Assembly: GCA_003993805.1 (NCBI GenBank) | Contig: RSEF01000001.1 | Span: forward strand, 60,401,015-60,465,014 | From: Himantopus leucocephalus | Taxonomy: Eukaryota; Chordata; Aves; Charadriiformes; Recurvirostridae | Direction: 5' to 3' | DNA: 64,000 nt | In this document: piece by piece, positions 45,746 to 59,600 of the stretch | How the letters are laid out: the number at the start of each line of letters is the position of its first letter | Position numbering within the stretch: position 1 is the first letter of the stretch | Translations under genes and position numbers: made by a program | Notes under the pieces: generated by a model | The model's input: only the letters and a program-made list of their open reading frames with translations | What the model was told of the DNA's origin: nothing | The model's database searches: none

Positions 45746-48700
45746 ATGACCTCTAATCTAAAAGTCATCTTCCTGTTTCTTTGGTTGCTTCAGTGTGGAG
45801 GTAAAAAACCGTTTTTTTATTCCTTTTGTTTCCTTTCATGTTTGTTCATATTAGAGCATTTCCAGTTGCTAATTTCCAGCTTTTGCTAATTTCCAGAGAT
45901 CCCCTCTAGGAATTTGCACGCTGCTGCTATTTCTGTCTTTTAAGCATTTCAAAGCTGAGAGAGAGAATCCTCAAGAAAGGGGGGACATGGGAGAAGGGTT
46001 AGATAACCTAAATAAAATGGTTTGGCTTTTTCCCTGGCATGTTCTTCTCAAGCTAATGGCTCCTGGGATACTGTAAGAAGATGGATCTCTCCTCTGTTTT
46101 TTTTACAGCAGTGCTTAGCCATGCCTTGTATAGAAACTATATTCTTGTGTGTTCTGCTGGGTAGAGATGAGGAGAAGGATGATGAATGATGAATGATTTT
46201 AGAAAATAAGGCCCAGAAGAGACTGCTTGGGTTATCACTCCCACAGCGTCTGCAGGATTTTCTGTTACCTCTTTCCATAATATTGTATCTAGGGTACGCA
46301 GGACTGTGCACTCACAACGAATGAGCATGTCCCTTAGGACTGTGCTGTATCTTGGTTGCTTTTACAGCTAAGAACCTTTTTCTCGTGATGTAACCTAAGC
46401 TTTTCCTTACTCTCGGGCTATTGTCCCTGGCTATGTCATCTGTAGAGGATTTTCCTTAATGGATATTACTTCCCAACAGTCCTTTCTGGACTGTGGCTGT
46501 GCCCTCCCCCTATTATTGCCCCCCACAACACTTTCTCAGTGCTCAACATTCAGCAGCGCTAAGTCTGAGTTGCCTTTTCTGATGCCGAGTCCTGCTGTGC
46601 AGAGGTGATGCTGCTGTTGTGATGCAGTGTTAGTGCACGATGACAGGAAAGCAAGCCTGGCTGTGCTTTGGGACAGCTTTAATGCCTTGTTATGAGCCTG
46701 TTCATAGATGCAGAACCCCAGGGAATCCCATCAAAAGCATGAATGGAAAAGCCTGCCCAGCCCCTACTTTCTTTCGTTACTTTTTTTTCCCCTTCTATTT
46801 TCATGTCCCTGAAAAGAAATCCTTCATTTTGTAAGACAACTTGTGTGTAAGTTTCCAGTTCCCTTTTTTAAAGACAACAGTGGTTTTCACAGGCCTCCTC
46901 TTAAGTTGCTTTATATGTGGTGTTATGTCAGCTGCCAAACAAATAGATCCAGAGGCTGCCTGATGTTAAATCGAGATTTGGCTGGGAAGCCAAAGAGATC
47001 CTGTACCCCAGGCTCCTTACTAGCCCATGGCTCACTCTTAGCTTTTTAAATTTTTTATTAAACAAAACAGGGAGTGAACTATGGTATAGTTCCCCATCTG
47101 TGCTTATTCATCCTCTCTTGCAACTCCCAACATCATTGCCTACTGAATTGCAGTGATAGATCACTTCCAACAGCCCTGTCTGTGTAAGGAGGAAGCTCAT
47201 GAAGGACACGATCTCCCATCTCTCTGCCTAAGATACTGTCACGTATAGATACGTAAGATCTGCAGTCTTCTGCAGATAGTTCCCATATCTAGCATCGAGT
47301 CTTGAGCTTTGCTGCCCATTTACAGCAGCAAAAGTCTGGAGTGATTAAGCTGTGTCTTATTTCTCATGGCCCTGGTGCTGGCCCCCGTGCAGAATATGCA
47401 ATTTCCTTCCTCACTTGTGCTTCAGAAATACACAGTCCCACTGATAACATACAGCACCTTTACTGGCATAGAGTCATCACGTGGGCACACGTAGATGCTC
47501 AAGCAGAGGTTTGTAGTTCAGGAGTTTCAGGAGATGTCCAGCTAATGTTTGTCGTGGAAAATTGCTTTCTGTTCATCCGTTGTAAATACAGTCTCACACC
47601 ACTGCAAAATCAGTTCACTTCCTGCTTCATTTCCTGTCTTTCTGTGTGCTGGTGTCGTACAGAGGAGCTCACAAGGGAAAAGGGGAAGCCTGTGAATGCA
47701 ACAGGCTGTCGCGAATCACACAGCAATTACCTAAGAGATGTGGCAGATCACACTGGGCACATGCTCTGAATCACTTAATTTCTGACAAGGGCCAACACTG
47801 CATGCTCCCTGATGTATGGCTATTTTCAGCATGTGATCCTGTCTTTGGGGCTGCAGTCCTCTGCTGACTGAAAGTGATGTTAGGTGACTGCTAACAATTA
47901 TTATCCTTACAGGAAGAAAATTCAATGTACAGCAGAAACCTCCAATCCAGGTTGCACTGCTCAAGGAAGGAATATCCATCCCGTGTGAAGTCGTGTTCCC
48001 TTACATGCCGAAATACACCAAATTTTCAATCTCCTATTACTGGATTAATTCACTGGGCCAGAAAACATCCATCTATCATAGGTCGGAAAATGTAGTCATC
48101 CCTCCTGGAAAAGAGAATGAGACTGCTACCATATCTTACAACCACAGAATCATGCCACTTCAAACCTCCTCTTCTACTGGCACATACTACTGCGACGTCA
48201 AATGGCATGACATCCAGATAATGGGAAAGGGAGTGTTTGTCCTTGCTAGAGGTAAGTAAACGACCAGAAAGGAAGGGCAGGTGCTTAAAAATCAGCTGGA
48301 TCTGACTATGAAAAGGTGATCTTTGCTCTTCTTTTTCTCTACCCAAACACTATGAAGTCACGTGGGAGTAATACTTCATGCCCAATACTTAATGCCATCA
48401 GAGTTGGATGTGTTTTAGACAGGTGACCTGTGATGCTGTTCCCAATGCACAGATGGGGGACATGAAGATGCAATAGTTTTTATCTGACCTGCTGCAGCCT
48501 CCTGGGAACAGCAGGCTTACAGTCAGGGTCTAACCAGGGAGCCTGGGTGCTGGGTCAGAGGCTGCTTTTAGGTGTCAGTGTTCAGGAGACAGTGCAGTTT
48601 GGCCTTTAGCAGTGCGACAGAGACAGTTAACACAAGGTCAGTGGTTAGGGTGCCCGCCATTGTCAGATGTACAGGTTAGGCGCGCACCGTTAGGGGCTCA

Positions 48701-51700
48701 CAAACAGGTTAGGGGCTCACCATAATCCCTCCCCCTTTCCCATGTGGTACAAGGGGTCAGTTGTTCTGTTAATGCGCAGACTGGAAAGCAAGGGAGAGCT
48801 TCATGCCAAGATAAGAGGAATGTGACAGAAAAGTGATAAGGACATGCATGCTGCTGACTGGCTGTATTTGTATTACTGAATGCTGGATATGAAAAACTTC
48901 TTAGAAAGTGTAAATGCAAAGAGCCATGACAAAATAGCTTTGCTACACTGGTCAGAGGATGCCTACAGTACCCACCCTGCTAGTTTGTGTGGCATGTGTG
49001 CTTTCCACCATCTGTTTTTCTGCCCCTATCACTGAAGACCTTTGCCAGCCTCTACCTACCACCTTTCTTGGCTCTCATAATTATGTCCCCTCCCTCTAAT
49101 CTACATGAAGTGCAGCTGCTTATATCATGTCTTTTGCATGATTCTTCAGCTGCACCCTGCTCTATGTTGAGTCAGACTAGGCTTTGAAGGGTGTGTTCAT
49201 CTGTGCCACCATATTCTGCGGTGCTTCTGTATTTTAGCTCTCTCAAGGCTCTTTCCAGGGTTAAAAATGCAGCAGGACTGTAACTTCCACTCAAACTGCG
49301 AATCTTTTGCCTTCTTTCTTACAGGTACAGGGTATGTAGAGACCTCTTATGGGTGGGAAGTCCTTGTTACCCTTACTGCTCTTCTTGCGGTACTGAGCAT
49401 CACCGCAACAGCTCTGCTTCTGTGGAAAAGAAAGGCAAGTTATAACCAAATAAAAAGCAATACCTGACACGACCCATTCTAGGAATTTATTTCACTTGCT
49501 TCTAACTTAGCTGGATTGGAAGTCCCTGTGCTGAAATTTTCCATGCTGGGTGTCTGCCTCAGGTTTATTTTCTTTTTTTTAAGTTCAGTCTTTCTGCGAA
49601 AAAAGATTACAGGAAAAACAAAACGAGTCATTGATTTGTCCATTAAAGAACTTCTGATAATCATTTTGACTCCAGCATGCTCTGCTTTACAGCAAAGATC
49701 TGACACAGGGCAAGAGGTCACACTAGCAGTGTGCTGTTCCTGAGAATATTCAAGGAGATGTAGCCGTATGATCGTTTTTTGGAAGACTGCAGTTTGTGCA
49801 TGCTCAGTCATGGCTCTTGTCAATTTAGCAGCTCAGTTGTCTAAAAGAGCCTTTTGAGGTTGCCTTTCCACACAGGGCCAGTCAGATAACATCCTGTGCA
49901 GCCAAGCAAGCCTGTTGCAGCCCTGGTGGCAGGAGAAGGGGAAGACTTTCCCTGTTTCTAATCCTCTTTAAAGATGGGGGCTACTCTGGTGCAAGGGCAC
50001 AACCTGATTGCAAGGAGGCTGTGCAACTGTATTCCTGAGCCATGGCTTGGGCACCATAGAAGAAAACAATCTGCATTGTGGAGGGGATGAAGACCAGAGC
50101 CTTGGGCATGTGTTTGGCAGAAAAAACATTAAGAGACAGAGTGAGAGGGGAAGGTCAGGACAAGGATCACAAGGAGGCCTGTGTGCAAGTTCCAACTAAC
50201 TGGGAAAAAAGAGAGAAACAAGGACCTGACGAGCAACCTGCTTTTATTGACTCTGTTTTGAGCAGAGGGGGATTGGACTGGACAATTTTCAGAGGCACCT
50301 TCCAACAGCAGTGATTCTGTGAGGCTGGAAGAAGGAGCCTGAGGAGGGAAACTGGGACTGGAATCCGGAGTGAGGAAGCGCTGGAGCTTGGAGAAAAGTG
50401 TTAAGACTGGACTGACAGGGCCCATTGGTTGAGCAGACCGGTGGCACAGGTTGTCACCGGCTGGGTAAGGAAGTGAAAGCTGAGATGAGTAACTGAGGGC
50501 AAAGGGGAAATCAGGAGTGGGGAAAGAAAGGATGTAGAGAGCAGAAGAAAAGCCAAAAATAGGGCTGAAAGATCTGGATGAGACAGCGGACCTGTGGGAA
50601 AAACTCTGGAGTCATGATACTGGAATCCCTGTTGTTTGGGGAAAACCTACTGCGCTTAATATTGCCACCCTCAGGCATTCAAAACAGCATCCTCTGAACT
50701 CTTCCGGTGATCTCAAGGCTGTCTTTAAAAAAAAGGATGTCTTTCAGAACGGAATTTGGGGATTGTTGTTTTCTAGGTAGAGTATCCCCCATATTTACTC
50801 TTTCAACCTGCTCTCTGCCACCATGACAGCAGACTCTCTGCATGCATTTTTATGTGTGCTGGTGGTACAGTCCTACGACTCCAAGGAGCATCAGGCTTCA
50901 GCGCACAGAGTCAGAGATCACAAGGTTGAAAACAGACTGGCAGCAGTTGGCAGACCTGCTAATCTCGTGAGACATACCTTGCAGGCAGTCTGATGGAGGG
51001 GGAAGGAGTGTAAGCGGCAGAGTGACTAGGCTGGAGACAGACCCCCATCTCTGCTTTCCTAGACAGCGTCTCCATGGGGATGAGGAGGGAGACACTGTCA
51101 CGCCTTGCCAATTGGTTTTGAGGTGGGCCAGCAAGTCTCAGACCTACGGGCTCTACTTGGGGCCTGAAGAGATCATGCAGTCATTACATTTGCCCTCCTG
51201 CAGAACACAGCCCATATTTCTCACCACAGCTTGCTCAGACCTGCTGCTTTAAAAATGTTTATCTTTAAGAGAAGCTATTTAGCATCCTCCTTAGTTACTA
51301 ATGGACTGGAAAGCAGTTCATCGTTTTCATGTGATGTGAATATAATCATCCCACTTCTTTCCGAATTAGAACAGAGATACTTAGCAAAGCCTTCTGCCTT
51401 TTCTGCCTCCTCTCTTGCTTGCTGAGCAGGGCTAACCCTTATCTGTGCATGAATGGAGCGTGTTCAAGGAGAACTCATCCAATGCAAGAAGCATTTCGGA
51501 GGAAGAGACCTTCTTCCTTCAACTTCATTCTGGACTTGCACATTAGTGTATCACTGACTGTATGTCACCATTAACGGTCATCTGGTGCTCTTCTCTAAAC
51601 TCCATGTATTAGCAAAAGCTTCCCCACCAAATCCTGACAAAAGTAACTGCATTTTGCCTCACTGAAGTTCCCCCGCATACTTTGAATAGGGCTCTGCTTT

Positions 51701-54700
51701 AGTCCCTGTCCTACAGCATTGTTGTGTACTGTTAAATGCTTACACCCTGTGTCCAGTCAAGTTTCAGTGGTGGAAGAAGATTCCTATGCATGCACAGTGC
51801 CCAGTTCTTCTTTCCACTGCTCCAGTGTAAGTCAGCAGACTCCTCCGTTTTACCCCGTGTTGTGCACAGAGTGCCAGCACTCTTTGCTGTGGAAGCACTT
51901 GGGATGTGTGAGCAGCTGGCTTTGACATGACATTGGTGTTCATTTCGTCTTTGGGGAGATGGTGTTTTCTCCAAATGTGTCATTTAGTGTCTTGTCCTCA
52001 GCAGGTATTGTGCCCTAGAAGGAACCGGGTAAATATCCTGAGACAGAAGGTGGAAACGCAGCCCCCTTCAGCCAGCGCACCGCCACCACCTCCTGTCTAT
52101 GACGTGAGTACCAGAATCACCCTCCATCCTTTCTGTCTGCATCATAGTACAGCCCTTCCTTTCCCTGCCCTGCCACGGTACAGACAACGCCAGTATCATG
52201 ACGTAAAACATAAGCAATGCCTGCATACCAGCCTGGTACTGGTGACCTTGCTCCTGTGCTCTTCCCTGCTTAGCTCCTCTCAGGACTGTGCACGTTGCAC
52301 GTCTCCATCCTGATCTCACTCGTGGCCTCCACAGTGCCAAAGCCTTGCACTGTGCCCTGCTGCGAAGTGCCCTTCCTTCTGCCAGCAGTGTGCCGCACAG
52401 AGCAGCAAGTGTGGGGCCAGAGTGGGTTCCTGGTGGTAGAGATAAGAAGGGTCTCCAGAAGTCAGGAAGAAAGAGAGGATCTCAGCCCCACTTTGTACTG
52501 TAGGGTGTCTCAAGGACGTGTCCTCCCCAGCTGAAGAATGGTGGCTCAGGAAAGGGGCAGAGAAAAGCGCTCCCCACCACAAGCCCATCTATTTAGAGCT
52601 CCTTCTGTGACATCTTCACTGGTATCAGTGTCATGGACCACAGCAGTCCTGAGCAGGCTGGCCAGCTCTCGGGGGAGAAAGGGCAGAAAGAAAGCGAAGG
52701 GAGTCTCATTTTTGGAATGTTTCCCTTTGCTTGCACAGGATCTCCTTTTTCCATTTCCCAAACTGGGGAACGCTGTCTGGTCCTGCTCCCTGAGCCCAGT
52801 AGCAGCAGCGTCATAGGTAATAGGATTGGAGTGGCTCTCCTGAAATGTCAGGCCCAGACCTCAGCTACCTCAAGTAACCATGACCCCTAATCCCATTTAC
52901 AACCCATCCAGCTCCATTTAAAATGGATTCCTTTTTCTCCCTTTACTCCCATGGGAGGGCTGCTCCACTAAGAAGGGAAGGGGTTTTTTTTCCCCCCTGT
53001 GATCTGTGGGACAAACGAGGAGGAATAAAATGAAAGTGAGTAGACAAGGATGTTGCCTGAATATTAGGAAGCCTTTCTGACTGTGAGGTCTATAAGGGTT
53101 GGAAAAATCTCTCCGAGGAAAACCTGTAAGCTCTGCTGCATTAATCATTTAAACTAAACAAAACGAAGCTCTGGAGAATGTACTACAGAGAGGAGCAAAG
53201 CTCTGCCAAGGAAGCAGGAGACCTGATAGGGGGCAGATATGAAAAAGAGGATGGGCCTGGTCCCTTCTCATTCTCACTTCACAGGTCGGGGGACACCATT
53301 TTGTGGCCCTGTCATTTTTGGAGTAGAGGTTTAAAAGAAAGCGCTACATATTGTATGTGATGTGTTTATTCTTGGCAAAAAGCAATGCTTTGGGTGAAAG
53401 AGGTTGCAGGTTATAAACCTTTTCGTATATATCAAGTAATTTCTTTTTAATTCGGGCTTATAAAAATCTGAATGGGTAGCTTCCTGCTGAAGTGGATGAT
53501 TTCTGCAAGGAGACAAAAAAAAATCAAATCCATTTCTCGCTCAGTCGGCCTCGTCATGCATCCTTAGCTCCATCTTAATTACATGTTTCATCATGTTGTT
53601 CTGTTCAGGAGGCCCCACTAAGGCTAATATAGCAAGCCAGCAGAGCCAGCCTTAGGCACAGGCAGTCCCTGGAGCTGGCTGAGCCCCTGTGCTTGCAGGA
53701 GCCCTATGGAGCTGGCCCAGCCGCCTTTCCCCGAAGCCCATTCACCACACGCCAGCTGTGCAGGGCTCTTAGCCAGCCCAGTGTGCAGGGCAGGTGGCTC
53801 AGCCCTCTTTGGCAGAGCTGCAAGCAGCCTCGGACCATCTCCTGCATGCTGGGGGGGGGTACCAGCCCGCCCACTGGAGGTTACTTTACAGTGGAGCAGC
53901 TGCTGCGGGGTGACTCATTCAGGCATGAAGCAGCAACTCCTGCCGCAGACACCGTAAGTGGTGAGAGCAGGGCTGCGAGGTGAGGAGGGGGGAGCATGGG
54001 GCTGCGGGGTGTAATGGAGAAGTTAATGGGGGAGAGAGGACAAGAGCCCTGGGATGGAGACCCTGTGTTGGATGGGCCCCCAGGACAGGTGAGGGGAGTG
54101 GAAAGTTGGCAAACTGTATTTCGTTTGAAAGATGACTCTGGTGCCCCGCTGCTAAATTTTGTTGGGACTCTGCACGGTGTAAACCCAGCCCTGCAAGCTG
54201 CATTTGATATCAGGTGCATTGTGAAAACCCATGGGTGTTAAATCAGGTGTTGAACTCTTGGTGCTTAATTCATGGGGAGGGCAGCAATCTGTGGTCAGCA
54301 CTGGGGTAAGCTAAGGCAAGGAAGAGGGAAGGACAAGTGAGGAGTAACTCCAAGTGATGAGATAAAGAAGGTCAGAGATTAGGGGACAGGACAGGAGGCC
54401 AGCACGTGCCAGATGTTCTATCTGTGGGGGAAGAAAGAGGTCAGAGTCTGGAAAGGAGTCGGGTTAGGGAACCACAGTGTCCTCGCAGGCCTGGAGCTAG
54501 GAGCAGGAGCAACAGGAGGCAGCACTGGACATCAAAGTAAGGGCTTCGAACTGGCTGTTGCAGCTCATTAAATACTCTGTGTTATCCTGCACGGCAGCAA
54601 GGCTAACCCCTGGCGTTTGAAGGGTCTTAGCACACCTTCTGCAAAGCCATCCTGCTGAACATCCCGAGGAGCAAATGCCTTCCCCACTGTTTCTTCCAGG

Positions 54701-57700
54701 TCCCACTGTTTACCTCATGGTCCCTGGGGGTGGGTGTACATGGTGAAAAGCAGCAGGCAGCAAAAAGCCCCAGTAATAAGGGGGCAGCTGGGCACCCACT
54801 TTGTTTCCACTACACTGCCAGGTGTTACTTGACCTTTTTGTCCTCCTGCAGCCCTGGAGCAGCTCTACCTCACTGCGTTGCCCAGACCCAAACCTGTGTT
54901 TTCCTCTGTCTTCCAGCTTAGCTGCCTAGTTAACGAGCAGCTTGGAAATAACAATCCAAGGGACTTGCTTCATCCACTTTACACTTCAAACAAGCTTTTT
55001 TGAGCAGCAAACAGAACTCCTGCGGCGCAGGCAGGTTCCAGAGCACAGGAGCTTTTCCCGGTGTGGGGGAGACAAGGAGGCTGCTCGGGGATGGGAAGGC
55101 ATCTGCCAGCAGGGAGGAGAGAGGCCTGTGTGCCTCCACTGTGACAGTAGCAGGTGGTCAGTGACCAAGTAAAAGTAATTAATTTGCAAATGGCGGTTGG
55201 AGATACCAACTTTCCAACTGGCCAGCAAAGAACCAGCATTGTCAACAGCCTCCATGAGAAGCGTGTGTGTGGAGGGAGGGAATCATTTTTTGGAGGTTAA
55301 ACGCCAAAAGGATCCTTCTTGCTTGCAAGTGGTTTCAGACTAGAACAGTGAAAGAGGCTGTCCATCCTGCCAAGGGGACACAGAGCCGGGCTGCCGGGAG
55401 CACAGCACATGGGACGAGGTCCTCACTGTGAGCATCACAAAGAGAATTGAAAATGAGGATGGGGAAATGGGATTTTCTGTGCGCGCATGTGCACATGCGA
55501 ATAGTTGGGAATGTCTGTGTAGGCAAGCGGGTTGTTGGGAGTGGGAAGCAGACAGGTGAAATAATTTGACTGTTCCCGGAGGAGGAGTGGGAATGGGAGA
55601 ACTGTGTCATGCTCCATTCACTGTGTTCCCCTCCTGTCTGAGTGCCTGTTTGTTCCAAGCCCTGCTCCCAAATGCTGCTCCTCTATGATCTGGTCCTGTT
55701 CAAACCACTGTCCTGCTGGCCGTGATCCTGAGAGAGGCTGAGCATTTGCAACTCTGGATGAAATGGTGGAGGTTCAGGTGATTGGCAGCCCCAGAATAAA
55801 GCCCCCATGTTTTGCTCGTCCTCTTCACTGTGTTGCAGGGCGCCTCGCTCCCTTTGCAGTCTATCCACTAATACCATCTGCCCCTCTTGCGGCCGGAGCT
55901 CCTCCCATCTTCCTGTTGCCAGAGAAACAGCCACCTTGGCAACCTGCTGTCATCCTTGAAACACACATGGAAAAGTCCTCCTGATTGTTATGTTTGATCC
56001 TTCAGGCAGATCTGGAACATCACTCAAACTGACACGCATCTCCTGTGACACGATTACCTGTGGGACCGGCGGGTGCATACGCATGTAGGGAGTGTGTGTT
56101 TTTCTCTGTGTAGCTGTGTGGGACCAGGGATATGTTTGAGGGCCTGGGAGTGTATTGATTTTTTTTTATTTATTTATTATTCTTTGCTCACTCTAAGAAG
56201 AAAGGAGAGTTCTGGCTTGGAAAAAACCCCAGACAATAAATAGAAATCATGCCTGATGTAGGGTTTCCCATTTTCGACAGCCCCCATGCTGCAGGACCTT
56301 CAGCCTCACCCGTCTTCTCACCTTCGTGTGCCCAGAATAACCATGAGCAAGAGCTTGTGGGTGTCAGGCACCTAAACAGTCCTGGGCGATGCAGAACACT
56401 CCCCGTTACCTGTGGTCCCCATGGTGCACAATTCTGGGACAATTTGGAGCAGAGGAAGGCAGGGGCATTGGCATTCTTCTCCACTGCCTTACACAGGGTA
56501 GGTAACATCAAAGCCTGTCTCTGTGAGCCTGAAAAAGGAAGATGATGCAGCTGCACTGTAGAGATTCTAGGGGAAAAGGGTTTTCTGTTTGTCCAAGTTC
56601 AGGTCAGGAACTTCAAAATTTTGGAGATAGCGGGGGTTCCTAAAAATTGTCAGGCACGAGAGGGGGAACAACACAGTGGGCAATTAGTTATCTAAGTAAT
56701 TTATTTGACCTCTACTCTCTTCTCTCTTCCCTGTGCAGTGCCTGGATTTGCAACAAGTTGATGTCTATTCTGTCCTTGAGAGCTACACAAACAACTCATC
56801 ACCCAGAAAGAGTCCTCCAGGGAAGGTAAGGGCTGGGGCCCTGTTCTTGGAGAGTTCCCTTACGTGCTGGGCACACGGGGAAAGAAAACCCAGAGTCACT
56901 ACGGCCCTAGCAGGCAGTAAGTGTGTCTGCTCTTTCCCCACTTTCAGTCCCACCAAAAGGGGAAAACGGGATGTGGCATCCACTCACCAGCTGGGCTGCA
57001 CATGTAGCCTATCTTCCCTCTTCCGACAGAACCTTTCCTCCTGCAGCGCTACCAGTTCTGGCAGTCCTGGTTTCATGCAGATGTTTTGCTGTATGACATA
57101 CCCCAAAAGGAATTGAGGGGTTTGGCGTCGCTGCTCCCTCTGAATGGGACAGATGTTCATGGAGAGTTGGCCAGATGCTGGCCCCCACTGTTGCCCTTTC
57201 CAGATTAAGCAGCTGAGAAGTCCTCCCAGGTAGAGGAATCTGCACTGGGGGCAGACAGTGAACACAGCTTTGCTCTCACCAGCATTAAGCACCTGAGAGC
57301 CATTTCATGGTAGCAGAAGCTAAAATTGTCTGAACCGAGGCTGGGCTGATACAGTCCCTGTCAGCGCTGTGGCTCAGGAAAAGGCAGTGTGGGTACGTTT
57401 TGGGCTTGTATCTTCTTGCTGGGCTGGGAGTTACGAGCTAGAGACAAGGAACTAAATTCACTCAAAGTGAAAGCAGCTGCAGCTTGGAATATGCAGGTGC
57501 AGATAAGTTGTGGGGGCACATGAAGCAGACCAGAGGCCCACACAACCCTCTACCCTGCCTTTGGCAGGCATCAGCTGTTTCATAGGGACAAAACTTGCAT
57601 CAGGCACCCCAGGGAACACTTCCTTCCTGTCCTCAGAACTTCATTGTTCTTTTCCCCTCCAGACCTCTTATCTGCTTGAAAAATATATTCACTCTTCTAA

Positions 57701-59600
57701 CATTGGAAAATGTTATTGAAAAATGTATCCTGCATCATCCCACTGATGTCCTGTTGGGGAGAGTTCCCCAGGTTGACTGACTATGCAGTGTGGAGGATGG
57801 CGCCAGCTTCAGTTGGCACCATCCCTCTGTTTCATGAAGGACAGTATTTTCTAATGTCTGAGGCATTTTCACAACTCCCACCTCTTAGGAAAAGGTGGTC
57901 TAAAATCAAGCAGCTTCCTCTGTGTCACAGCTACTTGCCATGTGCTCTGGTCCCAAGGCTACTGGCCTCCTGCAGTTACTGCTCTGGCACCACAGTCGTC
58001 GGTGGTAGCAAAGGCAGTGGCAGGTATCTGATTATTGAGGGGAAGGATGGGTTATTTTATACAGGCTGTTTTATATCCCAGTGTATCATATGCACTGGAA
58101 AAGACAGCATCCCTAGTTTTGTGTTCTTGCTGCATTTTGAATTAGTTGGATAGGGAAAACAGTAGGTCCTGACCCCTTTTCCCTGTCCTGTTTCTTCTTC
58201 TGTATACCTTTATCAGCTGCCCCCTTTGAAATGATTCAGTCTGGATGATGAGATGTAGTATATGTGGGTTTTTTTCTCTACTGTGGAGCTGTCTGGGCTG
58301 TGTTGAATCCCTTGTGTGTGGTCCATACCATTCAACCGCTGCTTTGGGGGGCGATGGGTCTGTAAAACAGAGCAGGAGCAAAGCAACAAAGCAAGAGCAA
58401 AGGAGCATCTGTGTGCGAGTGGGTCTGGTGCTGGTAGTCTCAGCCAGGGCAGGGTAAAAGTCAAAGCAGGGATGGGAGAAACAGAGGAGAAGAAAGCAAA
58501 GAGAGGGGATAGGATGAGCTCTCACACCAAGAGCGGACACCACTGAGTGTCCTCAGTTCTTGTGCCAGTCAGAAGGAAGGGAAGTATGAGCGGCAGGGCC
58601 CCATTATCTCTGCACAGGGCAATTTGACTGCACTTTCCACTACCGTTGCAAGCACCTTCATCAGCTTCCCTTTCAGTCATCCTGGGGTGTGACCACCTGG
58701 GACATTTGTCCTCCAGCCAGCTGTGCCCGAGTATAACAGTGTGTTTTCCCTAAGAGCAAGACTTGTGGGCCAGTGGGTTTGGCCTGTGAGTGGGAGTTGG
58801 GATTGCTGAATGGTGGCTGACTCTGCTGCGGAGGGTCCAGGCCAGGCTTTGCTGTGGGATGCTGTGCATAGAGGGGGAGCTGTAAAGGGAAGCAGGGCAG
58901 AGAGCCCCTGCAACGAGAGCATTTGCATGCTGTCGTGCTGGACTGTCAGCCAGCTTGGGTAGTGAGGGGTTAATCCCACATGCTTTGGAGGTGCCTGCAC
59001 TCAGCACTTTTGTAAAATGTTTCCCTTTGGTGGTGGCAACAGAGAAAATGCTAGTGTAGGTAGGGCTTCATTCACCCGGTGGCATTTCAGCTACTTGCTG
59101 TGTAACCTTGCTTACAGCAGGCCTGTGCCACACAGCGCTTAAAATATCAGTCTGTCAGCGCCTTGTCTACACAAGGAATGGTTGTGAGGAATAGACTCAA
59201 CTGTTGAAGAAACAGGATTGAGGAGGTCAGGGAATTCCTCCTTCACAGAATCCAAAGTGATTTATTTTTTTACCAAGTCCAATTTTCCCTCCCCTCCCTG
59301 TCTGACAGCTTTTTTGGGGAAGAGTGACAAGTAAAGGAGGCATCTTTATCCCTTGGGCTGGATTAGTCACGTTCATCTCTAGCAGAGCAACATTTCTCAC
59401 TGTAGTGGCTTCCATTTCAGCGGATCACTTATAGCCATTTCTAACAGAACAAACGTCAGTGTCTGCTTATTAAGAATTAATTCATCTTCTTTTGAATAAT
59501 TTTCCTCCATTTCTTTTTTCTCCTTTTCATCATTCTGCAGTCACCTAAGAAGCAAGCAACGCTAGAAGAATCCTCTGATACATTGTATGAGAATATCTAA
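45746..59600 (+). CDS. NFAM1: NFAT activation molecule 1: Ig-domain ITAM receptor, six exons
   Basis: NFAM1 is a type I membrane protein of leukocytes; its cytoplasmic ITAM signals through Syk/ZAP-70-type kinases to activate NFAT. Coding exons are 45746-45800, 47913-48251, 49325-49434, 52005-52103 (or from 52002, adding one Gln), 56739-56825 and 59541-59600. The phases join into 249 residues, against 270 in human. Exon 1 is a signal peptide (VIFLFLWLLQCG). Exon 2 is one V-type Ig domain with Cys43 (SIPCEV), Cys112 (TGTYYCDV) and a sequon at Asn87. Exon 3 gives the membrane helix (about 144-165, ending ALLLWKRK). Exon 4 is a proline-rich stretch ending PVY. The ITAM is Y200-D-C-L, seven residues, Y211-S-V-L, split by the exon 4/5 junction. 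The tail ends LYENI, like human LVYENL. Intron 3 begins with GC (AAG|GCAAGT); the others are GT-AG. The order RRP7A, SERHL, NFAM1 matches human 22q13.2. Confidence 0.94.
49449..49467 (+). promoter_or_regulatory. AATAAA and in-frame stop just inside NFAM1 intron 3
   Basis: If the GC donor at 49435 is not used, the frame continues for eleven codons to a TGA at 49465-49467, with an AATAAA at 49449-49454. This would make a receptor with the membrane helix but no ITAM. The signal lies before the stop, so any cleavage site would have to fall after it. Whether it is used is unknown. Confidence 0.35.
50230..50323 (+). mobile_element. CR1 LINE 3'-end fragment in NFAM1 intron
   Basis: The run GATTGGACTGGACAATTTTC, then AGAGGCACCTTCCAACAG and TGATTCTGTGA, is the CR1 3' terminus with its octamer-like tail. 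It is truncated to about 90 bases, + strand. Confidence 0.85.
53030..53130 (+). mobile_element. Old CR1-like fragment in NFAM1 intron
   Basis: The stretch GAATATTAGGAAGCCTTTCT, then GACTGTGAGGTCTATAAGGG and TTGGAAAAATCT, resembles the CR1 3' region (ATATTAGGAA...TTTACTG...). It is short and diverged, so the call is tentative. Confidence 0.5.

Noticed and set aside
53693..53983. 96-codon frame inside an NFAM1 intron
   Set aside because: No splice support and no recognisable content. Intronic chance frame.
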